From: Hyphococcus luteus
GTDB lineage: Bacteria; Pseudomonadota; Alphaproteobacteria; Caulobacterales; Parvularculaceae
Length of the DNA stretch: 64,000 bases
Direction: 5' to 3'
NCBI RefSeq assembly: GCF_002943565.1
Contig: NZ_PJCH01000005.1
Span: forward strand, 744,001 to 808,000
The notes beneath the pieces were generated by a model. That model saw only the letters and a list, made by a program, of their open reading frames with translations, searched no databases and was not told the origin of the DNA. Every line of letters begins with the position of its first letter. The first letter of the stretch is position 1. Positions 1 to 9,460 of this stretch are shown one piece after another. The translations under genes were made by a program, and so were the position numbers.

Positions 1-155
1 CGTTTACCGGTTTCTTCATAAGCGCCGCTCGGCTGCGTCGTATCTGCGGTTATCAAGCGTTCCCGAACATTGCCGAAAATGGTCCGCGCTCCAACTCCCT
101 AACGCGTCTCAAACCCGAGATGATCTGCATCGAGACGATGAAAGGGAGCGGTGAC
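1..155 (+). other. Sequence upstream of trbB, possible tail of a preceding gene
   Basis: One forward frame is open from the window edge to a TGA at 152-154, just before the trbB start. This would fit the end of an upstream gene, and a CopG-type or traG gene is common here in related elements. The translated residues are rich in Arg and Ser and do not resemble a family I recognise. I cannot support a gene call. Confidence 0.2.
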
Positions 156-1151
156 ATGCCGGCGAACACGCAAAAGCAGGAAACGGACGAACGCCACATC
201 ACGATGTTACGTACAGCGTTCTCGTCCGTCATCCGCGATGCGCTCGCCGATCCCGACACGATCGAAATCATGGCCAATCCCGATGGATCGGTCTGGATCG
301 AAAAGGCCGGGCGCGGCGTCGTCGCTTCCGATCATCGTCTTGAGCCCTCCGACCGGGAGCGAGTTATTCGCCTGGTCTCCTCCGGGGCGGGAGAAGCCGT
401 CGGCCGTCATTCCCCTATCGTCTCCGCAGAACTCCCCGGCGGCGGCGAGCGGTTCGAAGGGCTTCTCCCGCCCATTTCTTCGGCGCCCTGCTTTTCGATC
501 CGCAAAGCGGCCGCGACGGTTTTCAGCCTTGATGACTATGTCGAACAGGGCGCGCTCAAGCCGTCGCTGGCGGGCGCATTGCGCGACGCGATTGGCTGTC
601 ACCGTAACATTCTGATCGCCGGCGGCACGTCGTCGGGCAAAACCACGTTCACGAACGCGCTGCTCGCCGAGCCGGCCTTTCGCGACGAGCGGATCGTCAT
701 TCTCGAAGATACGCGCGAACTGAAATGCGCCGCGCGCAATGTCGTACAGTTACGCACGTTGAGAGACCATGTCTCGCTCAAGCAGCTTGTGCGCTCGACC
801 ATGCGCTTGCGTCCCGACCGTATCGTGGTCGGGGAGGTGCGCGGGCCCGAGGCGCTCGACCTACTGAAGGCGTGGAACACCGGCCATCCGGGCGGCATCA
901 CGACCTTGCATGCGAATTCCGCGCGCGGCGCGCTTGCCCGGCTTGAACAATTGACGCTGGAAGCGGCGCGCCAGGCGCCCGTCGCCCTGATCGCGGACGC
1001 CATCGACGTGGTTGTCTTCATGAACCGGTCCGGCGGCAAGCGCCGCGTCGAGGAAGCGCTGCGCGTCACCGGACTCGATGGCGGCGGCTATGCGACCGCG
1101 CCGCTCATTTCCCCCGCTCTTTCCATCGTGAACCAAGGAGACGCGTCATGA
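156..1151 (+). CDS. trbB: P-type conjugative transfer ATPase TrbB
   Basis: TrbB is the VirB11-like hexameric ATPase that powers pilus assembly and DNA transfer at the cytoplasmic face of a type IV secretion system. The protein has about 331 residues. It shows a Walker A motif (GGTSSGKTT) near residue 155, a Walker B-like stretch (RIVVGEVRGPEA) near residue 222 and the HAN motif (TTLHANS) typical of VirB11 ATPases. The ATG at 156 is chosen because AAAGGGAG lies just upstream; the frame is open further upstream with weaker starts at 120 and 138. The stop overlaps the trbC start by four bases, so the two are probably translationally coupled. Confidence 0.93.
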   Translation: MPANTQKQETDERHITMLRTAFSSVIRDALADPDTIEIMANPDGSVWIEKAGRGVVASDHRLEPSDRERVIRLVSSGAGEAVGRHSPIVSAELPGGGERFEGLLPPISSAPCFSIRKAAATVFSLDDYVEQGALKPSLAGALRDAIGCHRNILIAGGTSSGKTTFTNALLAEPAFRDERIVILEDTRELKCAARNVVQLRTLRDHVSLKQLVRSTMRLRPDRIVVGEVRGPEALDLLKAWNTGHPGGITTLHANSARGALARLEQLTLEAARQAPVALIADAIDVVVFMNRSGGKRRVEEALRVTGLDGGGYATAPLISPALSIVNQGDAS

Positions 1152-1483
1152 CGCTCTATTCAAATATAAAGGCTCTGAACCGGACAGTGCAGGCAGCGGC
1201 CTGCATCGCGGCCCTGACGATCATCGCCGGTCCCGCGCATGCGGCCGGCACCGGCATGCCCTGGGAAGGCCCCCTCGATCAGATCCTTCAGTCCATCGAA
1301 GGCCCGGTCGCGCGCATCGTCGCCGTCATTATCATCACCCTCACCGGTCTGACGCTGGCCTTCGGCGAAACGTCCGGCGGCTTCCGCAAGCTCATCCAGA
1401 TCGTCTTTGGCCTCTCCATCGCCTTCGCGGCGACGAGCTTCTTTCTCACCTTCTTCTCCTTCGGCGGCGGCGCGCTCGTCTGA
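1148..1483 (+). CDS. trbC: Conjugal transfer pilin TrbC/VirB2
   Basis: This 111-residue protein is the major pilin precursor of the mating pair apparatus. An N-terminal signal sequence ends near the Ala-rich GPAHA at residues 28-32. Two hydrophobic segments follow, near residues 52-72 and 83-105, with a short charged loop between them. That is the layout of VirB2/TrbC pilins. The TrbC of RP4 is cyclised after processing; nothing in the sequence shows whether that happens here. It overlaps trbB upstream and trbD downstream (TGATG junction). Confidence 0.9.
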   Translation: MTLYSNIKALNRTVQAAACIAALTIIAGPAHAAGTGMPWEGPLDQILQSIEGPVARIVAVIIITLTGLTLAFGETSGGFRKLIQIVFGLSIAFAATSFFLTFFSFGGGALV

Positions 1484-1737
1484 TGACTGAGGGTTACGAA
1501 ATCCCGCTCCATCGCTCACTCGCCGAGCCGATCCTGATGGCGGGCGCGCCGAGGGGCGCCGCCATCGCCATCGGGACGCTGGCCGCCGCCCTGGCGCTGG
1601 GCCTGCGGCTCTGGATACCGGGCCTCGCGCTTTGGGCGCTCGGCCACAGCGCCGCCGTCTTCATCGCGCGAAACGATCCGGATTTCATGGGCGTGGCTGC
1701 GCGCTCCACCCGACACCGGGAGCATCTGTCATGCTGA
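1483..1737 (+). CDS. trbD: Conjugal transfer protein TrbD (VirB3-like)
   Basis: This small inner-membrane protein of 84 residues partners the TrbE/VirB4 ATPase in pilus biogenesis. The N-terminus has the short amphipathic stretch typical of VirB3 (EIPLHRSL near residues 4-11), followed by hydrophobic segments near residues 25-60. Its start overlaps the trbC stop and its own stop lies inside the beginning of trbE. The tight overlaps show one polycistronic unit. The call rests on the family pattern and the invariant position between trbC and trbE. Confidence 0.88.
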   Translation: MTEGYEIPLHRSLAEPILMAGAPRGAAIAIGTLAAALALGLRLWIPGLALWALGHSAAVFIARNDPDFMGVAARSTRHREHLSC

Positions 1738-4211
1738 ACCTCAGGGAATATTCGCAAACGCCGCGTCTTCTCGCCGACTATCTGCCCTGGGCGTGTCTTC
1801 CGGCGCCGGGCGTCGTCCTCAACAAGGACGGCTCGTTCCAGACGACGTTCCGCTACCGCGGGCCGGACCTTGAGAGCTCGACCGAAGCCGAACTCGTCGC
1901 CGTCATGGCGCGCGTCAACAATGTCTTACGCCGGTTCGGGTCAGGCTGGGCTCTATTCTTCGAGGCGCAGCGCGAAGAAGCCGGCGATTACCCCGTCAGC
2001 GCGTTTCCCGACGCGGCCTCATGGCTCGTCGATATGGAGCGCGCATTACAAGCTGACGAAGCCGGCGCGCGGTTCGAGAGCCGCTATTACCTGACGCTGC
2101 TCTGGCTGCCGCCGGCGGATGCAGCGGGCAATGCGGAACGCGCGCTGATCCAGCGCCCACAGGCGAAGAGTTCGGCCACCTGGCGCGAAAGGCTGGAGAC
2201 GTTCCAGCAGCAGGCGGCGCGGGTCTTCGATCTTCTGTCGACATCGCTCGCCGACATCGCGCGCCTCAGCGATGACGAAACGCTGACCTATCTTCATTCG
2301 ACGATCTCGACCAAGCGCCATCCCGTGACGGCGCCGGAGCTGCCGGTCTTCCTCGATACGATCCTTGCCGATGAACCGTTCGCAGGCGGGCTCGAACCGA
2401 TGATCGGCGACGCGCATCTGCGCACGTTGACCATTCTCGGCTTTCCGGCCTCGACCCTGCCGGGCATTCTCGACGAACTGAACCGCCAGGGATTCGCTTA
2501 TCGCTGGGCGACGCGCTTCATCGCCATGGACAAGGCGGAGGCCGAGAAGATCCTGGGGCGCAAGCGCCGGCACTGGTTCGCCAAGCGCAAATCCATCGGC
2601 GCGGTGCTGCGCGAGACCCTTTTCAACGAACAGGCCGCGTTGCTCGATACTGACGCCGACAACAAGGCGGCCGACGCGGATGCGGCGCTTCAGGAACTCG
2701 GCAGCGATCTCGTCTCCTATGGCTATGTCACGACCACGATCACCGTCGCCGATGCGGACGCGAAAGCCGTTGAAGAAAACATCCGCATCGCCGAGCGGAT
2801 CGTCAATGGCCGCGGCTTCACGGCGATCCGGGAAACGCTGAACGCGGTCGAAGCCTGGCTCGGCTCTCTGCCGGGGCATGTCTACGCCAATGTGCGCCAG
2901 CCCATTCTTCATACACTGAACCTCGCTCACATGGTCCCGCTTTCCGCGGTGTGGGCCGGCTCAGCGGAGAACCCGCATCTTGGCGGCGCGGCGTTGATCG
3001 AAGCGCAGACTGACGGGACGACGCCGTTTCGTTTGAATCTCCATGTCGGCGATGTCGGTCATACACTGGTGGTGGGCCCGACGGGCGCCGGCAAATCGGT
3101 GCTGCTCTCCATGCTGGCGCTGCAATGGCGCCGCTATAAGGGCGCTCAAATTTTTCTCTTCGACAAGGGCCGCTCGGCCCGCGCCGCGACACTCGCCTTG
3201 GGCGGCGCGCATGTGGATCTTGGCGGGACCGAACGGCCGAGCCTTCAACCCCTGAAGGACATCGACACGGAATCCGGCGCGCGGTTCGCCGCCGACTGGC
3301 TGGGCGGTCTCTGTACGCAGGAAGGCGTTGTCATGACGCCGGACCTAAAAGCCCGCCTTTGGGAAGCGGTCGCGGCGCTGGCGAGCGCTCCGGAACGCGA
3401 ACGCACTTTAACGGGGCTGTCGCTAATGCTCCAGGAGGACGCCCTGAAGGCGGCGCTTCAGTCCTATACGCTCGAAGGCGCGCATGGGCGCCTGATCGAC
3501 GCGGACATGGACAGCCTGTCGCTCGCTGACACGGTCTGCTTCGAAATGGAAGAGCTGATGCATTCGGGCGGCGCGGCGCTTGCAGTGCTGACCTATCTCT
3601 TCTATCGGCTCGAAGCGCGCTTCGACGGACGGCCGACGCTGCTCGTCCTCGATGAAGCCTGGCTGTTCCTCGACAATCCTGCTTTCGCCGCGCGCATCCG
3701 CGAATGGCTGAAGACGCTGCGCAAGAAAAACGTCGCCGTCGTGTTCGCCACACAATCGCTGGCGGATATTTCAAATTCGTCGATCGCCCCGGCGCTGATC
3801 GAATCCTGTCCGACGCGGATATTCCTGCCGAATGAACGCGCGGCCGAACCGCAATCGCAGGAATCCTATCGGCGCTTCGGTCTCAATGACCGCCAGATCG
3901 AGCTGATCGCGCGGGCGACGCCGAAGCGGGACTATTATTACCAGTCGCCGCTCGGCGCGCGTGTGTTCGATCTGGGGCTCGGCCCGATCGCGCTCGCCAT
4001 TTGCGGCGCGGCCGATCCGGTCAACCAGAAACGCATCGACAAGGCGCTGAAAGAGGCCGGTCCGAACGGCTTCGCGGGCGCCTTCCTGCGCGCCAGGGGC
4101 CTCGACTGGGCGGCGGACCTACTCGGCCGCTGGCCCCGGCTCCATGTCCGCGAACCGCTGGCGGACGCACCTGATTGTTTCGATCCCGTCGAACTGGAGA
4201 TGTCGCCATGA
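1731..4211 (+). CDS. trbE: Conjugal transfer ATPase TrbE (VirB4 family)
   Basis: TrbE is the largest ATPase of the mating-pore complex, working with TrbB at the inner membrane. It has 826 residues, usual for the family. The N-terminal half is the CagE/TrbE/VirB domain. The C-terminal half carries Walker A (VGPTGAGKSVLL, near residue 445) and Walker B (LLVLDEAWLF, near residue 638), followed by the FATQSLADI segment typical of VirB4 proteins. The open frame extends upstream, but the ATG at 1731 is preferred because it begins at the expected MLNLREY and overlaps the trbD stop. Confidence 0.93.
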   Translation: MLNLREYSQTPRLLADYLPWACLPAPGVVLNKDGSFQTTFRYRGPDLESSTEAELVAVMARVNNVLRRFGSGWALFFEAQREEAGDYPVSAFPDAASWLVDMERALQADEAGARFESRYYLTLLWLPPADAAGNAERALIQRPQAKSSATWRERLETFQQQAARVFDLLSTSLADIARLSDDETLTYLHSTISTKRHPVTAPELPVFLDTILADEPFAGGLEPMIGDAHLRTLTILGFPASTLPGILDELNRQGFAYRWATRFIAMDKAEAEKILGRKRRHWFAKRKSIGAVLRETLFNEQAALLDTDADNKAADADAALQELGSDLVSYGYVTTTITVADADAKAVEENIRIAERIVNGRGFTAIRETLNAVEAWLGSLPGHVYANVRQPILHTLNLAHMVPLSAVWAGSAENPHLGGAALIEAQTDGTTPFRLNLHVGDVGHTLVVGPTGAGKSVLLSMLALQWRRYKGAQIFLFDKGRSARAATLALGGAHVDLGGTERPSLQPLKDIDTESGARFAADWLGGLCTQEGVVMTPDLKARLWEAVAALASAPERERTLTGLSLMLQEDALKAALQSYTLEGAHGRLIDADMDSLSLADTVCFEMEELMHSGGAALAVLTYLFYRLEARFDGRPTLLVLDEAWLFLDNPAFAARIREWLKTLRKKNVAVVFATQSLADISNSSIAPALIESCPTRIFLPNERAAEPQSQESYRRFGLNDRQIELIARATPKRDYYYQSPLGARVFDLGLGPIALAICGAADPVNQKRIDKALKEAGPNGFAGAFLRARGLDWAADLLGRWPRLHVREPLADAPDCFDPVELEMSP

Positions 4212-4903
4212 ATTATCACAGATTCATTCAAGGCGCATTATGCGCGGGCCTCCTTACCATCGCGCCGGCGGCGCAGGCGCAATGGTCCGTCTACGATCCA
4301 TTGAATCACGTCCAGAACATCCTTCAGGCGGTGCGCACGCTGGAAGAGGTTGAGAACCAGATCCAGCAGCTCGCTCATGAGATCGAGATGCTGGAGAACA
4401 TGGCGCGCAATCTCGAAACGCTGCCCGTCAATGTCGCCGAAGCGATCATCCTCGACCGCATCAATCGCATCAGTGAGTTGATGCGCGAGGCCGAAGGCAT
4501 CGGCTACGGCGTCGAGACGGTCGAACGCGATTATGATGAAGCCTATCCGGATTCCTATAGCGAGCCGCCCTCGCAGGCGGCGCTCGTGGAAGACGCACGG
4601 CGCCGCTGGAGCCAGTCGCGGCTCGCTTATCGCGACACGCTCGTCACGCTCTCGGCCGCGCTCGCCGACAATGAAACCGACGCCGGCGCCATCGCCGGTC
4701 TTGTCGAGCGCAGCCAGAGCGCGGCGGGGGCGCTTCAGGCCGCCCAGGCCGGAAACCAGATCGAGGCCATGCAGACCGAACAGCTCATGCAGATGGAGGC
4801 GATGATGGCGGCGCAATACCGCGCCGACGCCCTCGATCATGCGCGCGAGTTGGCCGAAGAAGAGCGCGCCCGCGCCCGCTTCAGAAGCTTCATGGGAGAT
4901 TGA
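4208..4903 (+). CDS. trbJ: P-type conjugative transfer protein TrbJ
   Basis: TrbJ is the VirB5-like periplasmic or pilus-tip component. The 231-residue protein has a signal peptide ending near residue 23 (APAAQAQ). A long alpha-helical region with coiled-coil character follows, rich in Gln and Glu, around residues 40-80 and 160-225. The ATG at 4208 overlaps the trbE stop and is preferred over earlier in-frame starts. Only six bases separate it from trbL, so the entry-exclusion gene trbK often found here is absent. Confidence 0.88.
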   Translation: MNYHRFIQGALCAGLLTIAPAAQAQWSVYDPLNHVQNILQAVRTLEEVENQIQQLAHEIEMLENMARNLETLPVNVAEAIILDRINRISELMREAEGIGYGVETVERDYDEAYPDSYSEPPSQAALVEDARRRWSQSRLAYRDTLVTLSAALADNETDAGAIAGLVERSQSAAGALQAAQAGNQIEAMQTEQLMQMEAMMAAQYRADALDHARELAEEERARARFRSFMGD

Positions 4904-4909
4904 GGCGCG

Positions 4910-6220
4910 ATGGACGTGATCGATACATTTCTCGCGACGTTTATCGCCTATATCGATTCAGGCTTCGGCCTGCTCGCGGGCGACGTCGCCTATCTGTCGA
5001 CCACGCTGATCGTGATCGATGTGACGCTGGCGGGTCTCTTCTGGGCCTTGTCGCAAAACGCCGACGTGATCGCGGGCCTCCTGAAGAAAATTCTATATGT
5101 CGGGTTCTTCGCCTTCATCATCGGCAATTTTTCGATGCTGTCCGGCGTAATCTTCGACAGTTTCGCCCGGCTCGGGCTAACGGCCGGCGGCGGCGCGATG
5201 ACGCCGGACGATCTGATGCGCCCCGGCTACATCGCCGGCGTCGGCTTTGAGGCGGCGAAACCGCTGCTCCAGAACATCGCCGACCTGTCGGGACCCATCG
5301 CCTTCTTCAACAACTTCGTGATGATCGCGATCCTGCTGATCGCCTGGGCGGTGATCATGGTCGCCTTCTTCGTCCTCGCCGTGCAGCTTTTCATCACCAT
5401 CCTGGAATTCAAGCTGACGACGCTAGCGGGCTTCGTGCTCGTGCCCTTCGCGCTCTGGAACAAGACCTCGTTCCTCGCCGAACGGGTCCTTGGCAATGTC
5501 ATCACGTCCGGCGTCAAACTGATGGTGCTGGCGATTGTCATCGGCATCGGCTCAACGCTGTTCGGCTCGGTGGCGGATGCCTTTCATACGGGCGATGACG
5601 TGACGCTGGCGCAGGTCATGGGGACCGTGCTCGCCGCGCTCGTCTTCTTCTGGATGGGTGTCTTCGCACCCGGCATCGCGTCGGGCCTCATCACCGGCGC
5701 GCCGCAGCTCGGCGCAGGCTCGGCGGCGGGCGCAACAGCGGGCGTGCTCGCCGGGACCTACGCCGCCGGTCTTGGCGGCAAGGCGCTGATCGGCGCGGGC
5801 GCGAAAGGCGTCTCCGGCGCGGTCAAGGCGGGCGCATCCGTCGCCGGCGGCGCGCGCACGTCCTATGCGATGGGGTCGGTCGCCTCCGGCGCATCCGGCG
5901 CCGGCGCGGTTGCTGCGGGTCTTGCGGGCGTCGCCCGCGCGGGCGGCGATGTCGTTCGCCGCACCCTCTCGCGGCCGGGCGACGCGATCCGCGACGCCTA
6001 CACACATGGCGCGCGCGGCGCATGGACCGCGACGGGCGGATCGCCGGTCGGCGGGCCGCCGCCTCAGCCGTCCGCATCTGCGGGCAGTCCGGCCTGGGCG
6101 CGACGCATGCAGACCCAGCAGCACATGGCCCATGCCAGTCAGGCGGCGGCCCACACCTTACGCGAAGGCGATCACGGCTCGTCCGGCGCGGCGCCGACCC
6201 TCACAGACAAGGACGACTGA
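4910..6220 (+). CDS. trbL: P-type conjugative transfer protein TrbL
   Basis: TrbL is the VirB6-like polytopic inner-membrane channel component. The 436-residue protein has several hydrophobic segments in its first 260 residues. A C-terminal tail follows that is very rich in Gly and Ala and then in Pro, Gln and His (roughly residues 265-436), a usual feature of TrbL proteins. It lies six bases after trbJ and four bases before trbF in the same operon. The low-complexity tail produces long spurious frames on the opposite strand. Confidence 0.92.
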   Translation: MDVIDTFLATFIAYIDSGFGLLAGDVAYLSTTLIVIDVTLAGLFWALSQNADVIAGLLKKILYVGFFAFIIGNFSMLSGVIFDSFARLGLTAGGGAMTPDDLMRPGYIAGVGFEAAKPLLQNIADLSGPIAFFNNFVMIAILLIAWAVIMVAFFVLAVQLFITILEFKLTTLAGFVLVPFALWNKTSFLAERVLGNVITSGVKLMVLAIVIGIGSTLFGSVADAFHTGDDVTLAQVMGTVLAALVFFWMGVFAPGIASGLITGAPQLGAGSAAGATAGVLAGTYAAGLGGKALIGAGAKGVSGAVKAGASVAGGARTSYAMGSVASGASGAGAVAAGLAGVARAGGDVVRRTLSRPGDAIRDAYTHGARGAWTATGGSPVGGPPPQPSASAGSPAWARRMQTQQHMAHASQAAAHTLREGDHGSSGAAPTLTDKDD

Positions 6221-6223
6221 CCC

Positions 6224-6916
6224 ATGTTCTTCAAACGCTCATCGACCAGCTACGGCCAGAGCCCGTTCCCGGAAACGCCTTATCAGAAAGCCGGACAGAT
6301 CTGGGACGAACGGATCGGATCGGCGCGCGTGCAGTCGAAGAACTGGCGTCTGATGGCGCTCGGTTGTCTCGCGCTCTCCTTCGCGACGTCCGGCGCGCTC
6401 GTCTGGCGCAGTCTGCAATCGACCGTGACGCCCTATGTGGTCGAAGTCGACGAAACCGGCGCGGCGCGTGCGGTTGCGCCGGCCGTTGAGCGCTACAATC
6501 CGAGCGATGCGCAGATCGCGCATCACCTCGCGAACTTCATACAGGATGTGCGCGGGCTATCCGTCGATCCGGTCGTGGTGCGTGAGAACTGGCTCCGGGC
6601 TTACGACTTTGTAACCGACCGCGCGGCGACGACGCTCAGCGAATATGCAAACGCCAATGACCCTTTCGCGGACATCGGGCGCCGTTCGCGCACGGTCGAG
6701 ATCGTCAGCGTCGTCCGCGTGTCGGCGGACAGCTTCCAGGCGCGCTGGATCGAGAAGACTTACGAGAATGGCGCGCTGATGAAGTCCGACCGCTTCACCG
6801 GGCTCTTCACCATCGTCACCCAGCCGCCGCGCGATGCGGCGACGCTGCGCGCCAATCCCCTCGGTTTGTATGTCCACGAGCTCCATTGGGGCCAGGACCT
6901 TGTCACAGGAGACTGA
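6224..6916 (+). CDS. trbF: Conjugal transfer protein TrbF (VirB8-like)
   Basis: TrbF is a bitopic inner-membrane protein that nucleates the translocation complex. Its 230 residues begin with a cytoplasmic segment carrying NPFPETPYQ-like residues near position 10-17. A single membrane span near residues 46-62 follows, then a periplasmic VirB8 fold. Length and domain order match the family. It precedes trbG by four bases. Confidence 0.9.
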   Translation: MFFKRSSTSYGQSPFPETPYQKAGQIWDERIGSARVQSKNWRLMALGCLALSFATSGALVWRSLQSTVTPYVVEVDETGAARAVAPAVERYNPSDAQIAHHLANFIQDVRGLSVDPVVVRENWLRAYDFVTDRAATTLSEYANANDPFADIGRRSRTVEIVSVVRVSADSFQARWIEKTYENGALMKSDRFTGLFTIVTQPPRDAATLRANPLGLYVHELHWGQDLVTGD

Positions 6917-6920
6917 CCCC

Positions 6921-7910
6921 ATGCGTATTCTGTTGTCCTCATCCATGCTCGCCCTGACGGCGGCCTGCGCGTCGGCGCCCGCCGATGACGGGTTCGACCG
7001 CGCCGGTTTTGTCGGCGCCGTTCCGTTCGAGGAGACGGAGGATTACCCGGTCGAAATCGTCGAAACCGCCGTGCCGCTTCCGCTGCCGGGCCAGTTGAAG
7101 AAGATCGACGCCGCGCCGCCGGAACCGCCGGTCCCGCCCGAGGAGGCGATCGAGCAAGGCCGCGCGCATGCGCTGATGGAGCCGACGGTGGATGGCTATG
7201 TCAATGCGATCCAGGTCTATCCTTACACGGAAGGCGCGCTTTACCGGCTCTATGCTAGCCCCGGTCAGGTCAGCGATATTGCCTTGCAGCCGGGCGAAGA
7301 CCTCGTGTCCGTGTCGGCCGGCGACACGGTGCGCTGGGTCGTGGGCGACACGCTGTCCGGCTCAGGCGCCGAAGCCCGCGCGCATGTCCTCGTAAAGCCG
7401 ATCAATGCCGGCATCCGCACCAATCTGATGATCGCGACTGACCGCCGGACCTATCATCTGGAACTCGAAAGCGTTGCGAGCGGCTATATGGCGGCGCTCT
7501 CCTGGCGCTATCCTGCCGACGAGCTGACCCGGCTCGCCGCGCGCAATCGCGACGCGCTGGCGCGTGACGCCGGAACGGTCGAACGCGGTCTTGCGCTGGA
7601 CGGGCTTAACTTCGAGTACAGACTGACCGGCGACGATCCCGACTGGAAGCCGGTGCGCGTCTTCGATGACGGCCGTCAGGTCTTCATCCAGATGCCGGCA
7701 GGCGTGACGACCACCGACATGCCGCCGCTGTTCGTTCTCAATGACGAGAACGACGCCGAACTCGTCAATTACCGCGTGCGCGGGACGTACTATGTCGTCG
7801 ATCGCCTGTTCCGCGCGGCGGAACTTCGCCTCGGCGAGAAGCCGCAGACGGTCGTACGCATCATCCGGGTCGAACGCACCGCCTCGCTCGGCGCCGGATC
7901 GAAGGGCTGA
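6921..7910 (+). CDS. trbG: P-type conjugative transfer protein TrbG (VirB9-like)
   Basis: TrbG forms the outer-membrane-proximal core complex with TrbI. The 329-residue protein starts with a lipoprotein signal whose lipobox is LTAAC at residues 12-16, so it is probably lipidated. The rest matches the VirB9/CagX domain, including the FDDGRQVFIQMP segment near residue 252. The ATG at 6921 follows directly after trbF; the longer open frame that starts inside trbF is not needed. It lies five bases before trbI. Confidence 0.92.
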   Translation: MRILLSSSMLALTAACASAPADDGFDRAGFVGAVPFEETEDYPVEIVETAVPLPLPGQLKKIDAAPPEPPVPPEEAIEQGRAHALMEPTVDGYVNAIQVYPYTEGALYRLYASPGQVSDIALQPGEDLVSVSAGDTVRWVVGDTLSGSGAEARAHVLVKPINAGIRTNLMIATDRRTYHLELESVASGYMAALSWRYPADELTRLAARNRDALARDAGTVERGLALDGLNFEYRLTGDDPDWKPVRVFDDGRQVFIQMPAGVTTTDMPPLFVLNDENDAELVNYRVRGTYYVVDRLFRAAELRLGEKPQTVVRIIRVERTASLGAGSKG

Positions 7911-7915
7911 GCGCG

Positions 7916-9208
7916 ATGGCCGATCCTGTTCCCTTCGACGAGCATGCCGAGCGGCTGAAAATCCGCGCGGCGCCGCGCCCGGTCGCGAAGATCAATCGCA
8001 AAGTGCTGATGGCGGGCGCAGCCGCCGGCGCGCTGCTCCTGTTCGCGGCGGCCAGCATTGCGCTCGCCCCGCCCAAAGCCGTCGATCCCGCCGACCGGCA
8101 GGAGATCTACAATACCGGCAATACGCGAAAGCCGGACCGGCTCGCCTCGCTGCCGGCGAGCTATACCGATCTGCGCCTGACGCCGAAGGATGACGCAACG
8201 CCGCCGGACGTTGCACTCGGGCCGCCGCTCTCCGGCGATCTCGGCGCGACCGTGCTTCAGGCCGAACGCGAGCTTGGCGTCGAGCCGCAATATGCGCGCC
8301 GGATCGATGACGATTTCCGGCCGAACCCGGAAGACGAGGCCGAACGTGCCCGGCGCATGCGGCTTGCCGCGCTCGAAGAGGAAGCGGCGCGCGCGCCGGT
8401 CTTCTTCCGCCTGGAATCGGAAACCGGCGGCGCCGCGAAAACCACGGACGGCCGGTCCGCCGATCGGCTCTCTCTGGAGCGCGCGGCGCTCAACGGGATC
8501 GGGTCGGACCTCCTGGCGCTGGCGGGTCTGCCGCAGGGCGCGCCGTCGGCCTTCGGCGCCGAGCCCGATCCGAACTTGCAGGACCGCAAGCGTGCGTTCG
8601 CGGGCGAAACCGGAAGCGCCGACATCTATAATCCTCACGGCGTTGAATATCCCGTCTCGCCTTATCAGGTGATGGCGGGCACGCTGATCCCGGCGTCTCT
8701 CATAACAGGCATCAACAGCGACTTGCCGGGTGTGATCATCGCCCAGGTGACGCAACCGGTCTATGACACGGTGAGCGGCGACTATCTGCTGATCCCCCAA
8801 GGCGCCCGGCTGCTCGGACGGTATCAGTCTGAAGTCTCGTTCGGTCAGGACCGCGCATTGGTGATCTGGGACCGGATCATCTTCCCGGACGGGTCCTCTG
8901 TGGTGATTTCAGAGCCGGGCGCCGATGCGCAAGGCTATGCCGGCGTTTCCGACCGCACCGATCATCATTGGGGCCGCGTGTTCACCGCTGCCGGTCTCGC
9001 GACCATTCTCGGGATCGGCGCCGAACTCGGCTCCGGCGATGACAGCGACATCGAACGCGCAATCCGCCGCGGAACGAGCGACACAGTGAACCAGGCCGGC
9101 CAGCGCGTCGTCGAACGCAATCTTGGCATTCAACCAACGATCCGTGTGCGTCCCGGCTGGCCCGTTCGGGTCGTGGTGACGCGCGATCTTGTCCTGCGGC
9201 CGCACTGA
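7916..9208 (+). CDS. trbI: Conjugal transfer protein TrbI (VirB10-like)
   Basis: TrbI spans the envelope and links inner- and outer-membrane parts of the secretion channel. The 430-residue protein has a cytoplasmic N-terminus and one membrane span near residues 28-50. A variable charged linker follows, then the conserved VirB10 domain from about residue 245, including the VIPASLITGINSDLPG and YLLIPQGARLLG segments. It is the last mating-pore gene of the operon. A strong AAGGAGG ribosome site 12 bases downstream serves the next gene. Confidence 0.94.
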   Translation: MADPVPFDEHAERLKIRAAPRPVAKINRKVLMAGAAAGALLLFAAASIALAPPKAVDPADRQEIYNTGNTRKPDRLASLPASYTDLRLTPKDDATPPDVALGPPLSGDLGATVLQAERELGVEPQYARRIDDDFRPNPEDEAERARRMRLAALEEEAARAPVFFRLESETGGAAKTTDGRSADRLSLERAALNGIGSDLLALAGLPQGAPSAFGAEPDPNLQDRKRAFAGETGSADIYNPHGVEYPVSPYQVMAGTLIPASLITGINSDLPGVIIAQVTQPVYDTVSGDYLLIPQGARLLGRYQSEVSFGQDRALVIWDRIIFPDGSSVVISEPGADAQGYAGVSDRTDHHWGRVFTAAGLATILGIGAELGSGDDSDIERAIRRGTSDTVNQAGQRVVERNLGIQPTIRVRPGWPVRVVVTRDLVLRPH

Positions 9209-9220
9209 AGGAGGCGATCC

Positions 9221-9457
9221 ATGAGTTTGCGCATCGATAAACTGCCTGACCGCACGCCGGTCAAACTGACCATCAGCGTCGATCCCGATCTCGCACAGGC
9301 GCTTACCGACTATGCGGCGATCTACCGTCAGACCTATGGCGAGGAGGAAAAGCCCGAAACGCTGATCCCGGCCATGCTCGAAAACTTCCTCGGCGCGGAC
9401 GCCGGGTTCAAGCGGGCCCGCAAGGCCCTTCACGCCAACGCTAGCAAAGGAGAGTAA
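9221..9457 (+). CDS. DUF2274 domain-containing protein
   Basis: This 78-residue protein matches the small DUF2274 family (MSLRIDKLPDRTPVKLT start), which sits directly after trbI in many proteobacterial conjugative elements. The alternating hydrophobic pattern near residues 13-40 resembles a small DNA-binding or toxin/antitoxin-like fold, but no function is established to my knowledge. It has an excellent ribosome site (AAGGAGG) and is probably cotranscribed with the trb operon. Confidence 0.82.
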   Translation: MSLRIDKLPDRTPVKLTISVDPDLAQALTDYAAIYRQTYGEEEKPETLIPAMLENFLGADAGFKRARKALHANASKGE

Positions 9458-9460
9458 CCC